From Pontederia crassipes (lineage: Eukaryota; Streptophyta; Magnoliopsida; Commelinales; Pontederiaceae), in the NCBI GenBank assembly GCA_030549335.1, contig CM060191.1:58291947-58355946 (forward strand): a stretch of 64,000 nucleotides of DNA, in the 5' to 3' direction. The translations under genes and the position numbers were made by a program. Shown here in pieces: positions 60,195-64,000 of this stretch. Below the pieces are notes generated by a model. That model saw only the letters and a program-made list of their open reading frames with translations, had not been told where the DNA came from and did no database searches. Every line of letters begins with the position of its first letter. The stretch's first letter is position 1.

Positions 60195-61190
60195 ATCTTT
60201 AATTTGCCTTTCTATCCAAGGTGAATCGTTTGGCAATTACCACTTTTCTGACAGCACGTCAATCAATACGCTACTTATGATCATGTGAGCACTTTGTAAG
60301 TTTACAGCAGCAGAAGAACATTCAGAGAAAACTCACAGCAGAATCGAACTTGTAGCAATTATTTGTTTCAGAAAATTCTGACTTGTGGAATTTCCTGCAG
60401 ATATAAACAATCTTAATAGGGATTCATATTTCAATATCAAATAACTTAAGCGAAGAGATCAACTTACCCTGGATGTTTATCAGTACACCGTTGCATTAAT
60501 ATGAAAGATCTAGCTAGGAAAAGAGCTGGCATCAGTGGTTGATGGAGTGGGGGTCCTACTCTTATCATTCATTGTTCACCAATCACCAATTGGACTAGTC
60601 CACCACTTTAGGGGCCAACCATTTTGTTGTCAAAACAAAACTTAGGTTTCGATTTCCAAATTAAATTAGTATTTGATCCCATCAAGCTTATCAATCCCAG
60701 AGCAAAAAGATGTGTTCTTGAATAGTATAGCAAGTTAATTGTTTTAACATTAATCACATTTATTATTGTTGTTTCGCTTCATGTTCTTGAAAAACTTGAT
60801 TCGATTAATAATTTTCTCTGTAGCCGATTAGCAACAATCAGCAGATAGTTCAATTGATTTGCAACATATCTCAAACTTTTGTTATAAATTAAGTTATATT
60901 CGTATACATTTATTTATTTATTTCTCAAACGTTTTGGCCTGACATGCCAACTCATGGATTCATCCCTATGGTTGTTACTTGTTAGACGTCAGCTAAACGA
61001 GTTGTCGGACCCGGGCATGCTCTGCATGTTGAATTGGTGTTCGAGACTTAAAACGATCACGAGTTGATTGAATTTTGGAGAAGAATTTGACCTTGTCAAA
61101 ATTGATGACCTGACGAATTTGATCGACCCCACCAAGCCAATTTCTAAAACAAAAAATTGAGACATAAAAAAATTATTAAAACACTTAGAA
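59564..61190. other. Intergenic with (GA)n
   Basis: No supported gene. The - strand frame at 59732-59917 has protein-like composition but no recognised content. The region contains the (AG)n microsatellite at 60114-60185. Confidence 0.4.
60114..60185. repeat. (AG)n microsatellite
   Basis: About 35 uninterrupted AG units. Confidence 0.97.
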
Positions 61191-61420
61191 CCCGTTTGGT
61201 TGCGGAACCGGACGGCAACCGCGGCCTTGTTCCGCCCGGTTCCGCCAAATGGGAGGTGGAATCACAGTTCGTAACCGAGAACCGAAGCACGGAACAAGAG
61301 CGTCACGTGACTATATTCGCCCGCTTTTGTTCCATCAAAAAACATGGAACCGTGGTTCGCCACATCGGCCCGCGTGGTATTTTTTCTTTTCGCTTGCCCT
61401 TCGCACTGTAGTCGTCTCTT

Positions 61421-62085
61421 ATCCACCGAAACCCTCTCAACTTCGCCCCTTTTTCCTCTTCGTCATCGCGTTTTCCGTCGGTCGCCCGCGTCCGCGCTGT
61501 CGTCGGAGTTCCTTTCAGCCTCATCGGATTCGTCGTCCCCGTCGACAAAACCCCCCAGGCCTTCGCCTTCCCACTGCCGCTTTCGCCTTCCCACTGCCGC
61601 TTTCGCCTTCGACACATCCGAGCGCCAACTCACATCGGCCGAATCTCAGGTGCGTCAAATTCATTCTCATCGATTCATGCTTCTACAAAGTCTTCTTGTC
61701 GATGTCCAAACATCAGGCATAGATCTGATTTAGTCCTTCATGTTAGTTTTCTCCCTTCTGCTATCCGCCGAAACCCTCTCAACTTCGCCCCTTTTTCCTC
61801 TTCGTCATCGCGTTTTCCTTCGGTTTCCTGCGTCCGTGCTATCGTCGGAGTTCCTTTCGGCCTCATCGGATTTGTCGTCCGCGATAACAAAACCCCCCAG
61901 GCCTTCGCCTTCCCACTGCCGCTTTCCACTTCGACACATCCCAGCGCCAACTCACATTGGCCGAATCTCAGGTGCGTCAAATTCATTCTCATCGATTCAT
62001 GCTTCTACAAAGTCTTCTTGTCGATGTCCAACCACCAGGCATGGATCTGATTTAGTCCTTCATATTAGTTTTCCCCCTACTGCTG
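61421..62085 (+). repeat. Tandem duplication of a ~340-bp leader
   Basis: Unit 1 starts at 61421 and unit 2 at 61763 (342-bp shift). Both run from CCGAAACCCTCTCAACTTCG through GGCCTTCGCCTTCCCACTGC and CTCAGGTGCGTCAAATTC to GATCTGATTTAGTCCTTCAT. Both carry the same candidate splice donor (CAG|GTGCGT). Unit 1 has an extra 21-bp inner repeat (CTTCCCACTGCCGCTTTCGC). Confidence 0.9.
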
Positions 62086-62801
62086 AAACCTAATTTGCGC
62101 TTCAAGGGCGTCGTCCGTCTTGCGTGGTGCTTTCGGGTAATGCCAGGTATCTTATTCCGAACTTACGCGTTTCATTCATCCCATTACATTTTACTTTCTA
62201 ACTGGAGTCGCGTCCTCAAGGTTTTGGTCGAGTGGAGAAACCATCCGGGATAGTTGTTGTGTGTGGACGTAGTAGGACTTCTGAATTGAGCTGCCAACAT
62301 CGATTTCAGGTACTATTTGAAATTGGCTTCTTGTATGTGAATGCAGAAATGTTATCCTTCTCGTAATCCCCAATTGAGCTTAGATTTTTTCAATACACAC
62401 GTACGGTATGCGTACGTAATTGTAATTCTGTCACTACCATAACAACACTACTGATCGGCTTCCCTAGGACTGGAAGCTGATAAATATTAGCCTTGCTGAT
62501 TGCTAAGCATTATGTTTGTTTTGTCTATGATATAGCGAAAGAATTGTAAGTTCTAAGAAGATAGAACACTGTGAGGAAATCACATTTCTCAAGTACCCGA
62601 CTACACACTCAATACAATATATCACAGCTAAATTCAGTGCATCTACTTATATCATTATAATCAATCTGGTCAAATACATAGAACTCTCTCCAATTTATGA
62701 CGATAATTTTAGTTCTTAAATGTTGTACATTGCATTCCATTTTGTGTGGCATGCATAATTTCCATACAATCTAAGGCAGGGAACACTACTTGTCGAATTA
62801 C

Positions 62802-64000
62802 ATGGAAAGGGAGAAGGGGAAAGCAGTCGCGAAGTCGTCGGGCCGCAGAAAAAGATGTGCGGAATATTTGCCTAGATCTGACATATGGAGTACCCCAATG
62901 TCAACCCCTTAGTTGGACTGCTCATGCAAGAATATGTCGACGGACACATGCTAAGTGGGTCATTCCGTCCTGAAGTGTGGTTAAGGATTAGGTCTAATTT
63001 TAACAAGATGACAGGGAAGGAGATGGAAGTGACGCATTTAAAGAACCATGTCAAAGTCCTAAGAAGGTACTACAATTTAATCCGACAATTGACGAACAAG
63101 AGTGGGTGGGGTTAGGATAGTGTGAAGAGTATCCCTACGCCACTTGAGAATTCTATGTGGGATGAGGTTATCACGGTGAGTTGTGTCTACTACCAACACT
63201 GATTCGAAATTAATTTTAGCAACTCCAGTCTTAAATCACTCACCTTATGCCATATTTGTATGAACAGGAGAATCCAGATTTTACGAAAATCAGAAACAAG
63301 ACTTTTCCATACTATGAGACATTCGATATCTTGTATAGGGACACTGTTGCAATGGGAAAGAATGCATGCCACTCAGGGAATCCATTACAGGAGGGATCAG
63401 GAAGTTCGCATGATGACATAGTGGACATGACGACTGGGGAACACGCGCAAGAGGAAGTTCCCCAGGTTCCGCTGAACGAGGGCTTCGAAAACATTGACCT
63501 TGATGAAGGCAGCCAAAGCCCCCTACAAACAATGGAACCAATGAAACTTGTCGAACTGTGTCAACCGGCAAGAGGACTCGTTCAAATTCAACACCAGAAA
63601 GTGGTAGGTCCAAGAAGGAGAGGATGCAAGACTTCTTAGAAGACTTCATAGTCACTACGAAGGAGAGGCTGCAGCTTATGAAAAGTAAAGTTGAGCGGAA
63701 AGAAACAAAAGACCGAGAGAACATTACCGAGGCTGCCTCCTAGATGGCGAAGCTAGACGAATGAGTTCCAAACATAGTGGAGGAAGCACGATTGGCATGT
63801 GCAACCGCACTCCTCAATCCCATCAATCAGTACCTTTTTACTCAATGTCAAGATGATGTCTCCTTGCGTGCTTGGATAGGTAGGTCAATTGCAGAATATA
63901 GTGGCAACGCTTGCGAATCTGGTCCCTCCGTTAGTGCTTTTAATTATGCATCCCCGGGCAGCACTTCAGGATTACCCACTCCAAACCCCCCCTCCTTATA
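62802..64000 (+). pseudogene. Myb/SANT-like (L10-interacting MYB type) ORF1, decayed
   Basis: Starts MEREKGKAVAKSSGRRKRC. The Myb/SANT-like domain (LVGLLMQEYVDGHMLSGSF, then LKNHVKVLRRYYNLIRQL) runs to a GT donor after 63175; the exon resumes at 63268 (ENPDFTKIRNKTFPYYETFD). Downstream are a polar linker, TGKRTRSNSTPESGRSKK, a coiled region (TKERLQLMKSKVERKETKD) and a conserved tail (IVEEARLACATALLNPINQ) near 63780. Disruptions are a frame change between about 62870 and 62900, a stop replacing Trp at 63114-63116, a frame change near 63530, and stops near 63741 and 63762. Related intact proteins occur both in PIF/Harbinger elements and as host LIMYB-like genes. Here the context favours a transposon gene. 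It continues past the window edge. Confidence 0.75.

Larger units (their letters stand above)
61194..64000 (+). mobile_element. PIF/Harbinger-like element, left part (cut by window edge)
   Basis: The left end (GAACCCGTTTGGTTGCGG, then CCTTGTTCCGCCCGGTTCCG) closely matches the MITE at 41501-42179. A GTCACGTGAC palindrome lies at 61304-61313. Then come a tandemly duplicated GC-rich leader (61421-62085) and a Myb/SANT-like gene (62802 onward), the usual first ORF of plant PIF/Harbinger elements. The transposase would lie beyond the window. The superfamily rests on the Myb/SANT ORF and end type, since no target duplication can be seen. Confidence 0.55.

Overview
This is nuclear DNA from a flowering plant. 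The genes carry many spliceosomal introns, the spacers are AT-rich and packed with plant-type transposons (Ty3/gypsy and Ty1/copia fossils, an RTE LINE, Mutator, hAT and PIF/Harbinger elements), and the host genes are plant-specific forms. Three first exons are GC-rich, which hints at a monocot, but I cannot name a species.

Four host genes look real. (1) A plastid chorismate mutase (10284-14124, + strand, six coding exons, 319 aa). (2) A DUF155/RMD1-family protein of the RETARDED ROOT GROWTH type (20305-26437, - strand, seven coding exons, 365 aa). (3) A gankyrin/PSMD10-like ankyrin protein (28111-31079, - strand, five coding exons, 239 aa, with one GC-AG intron). (4) A membrane-anchored RING-finger protein (48344-49204, - strand, one coding exon, 286 aa). 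Exon joins were chosen by splice sites, reading phase and the remembered family sequence, and all phases close. Genes 1 and 2 converge. The space between them holds a gene-fragment-carrying Mutator-like element and a full-length RTE LINE with a 16-bp target duplication. The four genes share no obvious pathway.

Layout: 1-10.1 kb is repeats, including a minisatellite, a phased palindrome array, and a solo LTR nested in a long-TIR element beside an (AAT)n tract. 10.3-14.1 kb is the chorismate mutase gene, with a MULE-MITE in intron 4. 14.6-19.9 kb holds the Pack-MULE-like element and the LINE. 20.3-26.4 kb is the RRG-like gene, with a PIF MITE and a copia fossil in its introns. 27.4-28.0 kb is a PIF-like element carrying a small membrane-protein ORF. 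28.1-31.1 kb is the PSMD10-like gene. 31.4-47.4 kb is mostly LTR-retrotransposon fossils with nested DNA elements. 48.3-50.5 kb is the RING gene. 51.0-58.8 kb is a hAT-like element, decayed gypsy sequence and two MITEs. 61.2-64.0 kb is the left part of a PIF/Harbinger-like element with a decayed Myb/SANT-like gene, cut by the window edge.

The most unusual signal is a family of short CG-rich palindromic decamers laid out at about 21 bp (two helical turns), with skipped positions at about 42 bp. It occurs in at least two unrelated repeats (2319-2629 and 43410-43854) and more weakly in a third (38971-39171). The decamer sequence differs each time but the spacing is the same.
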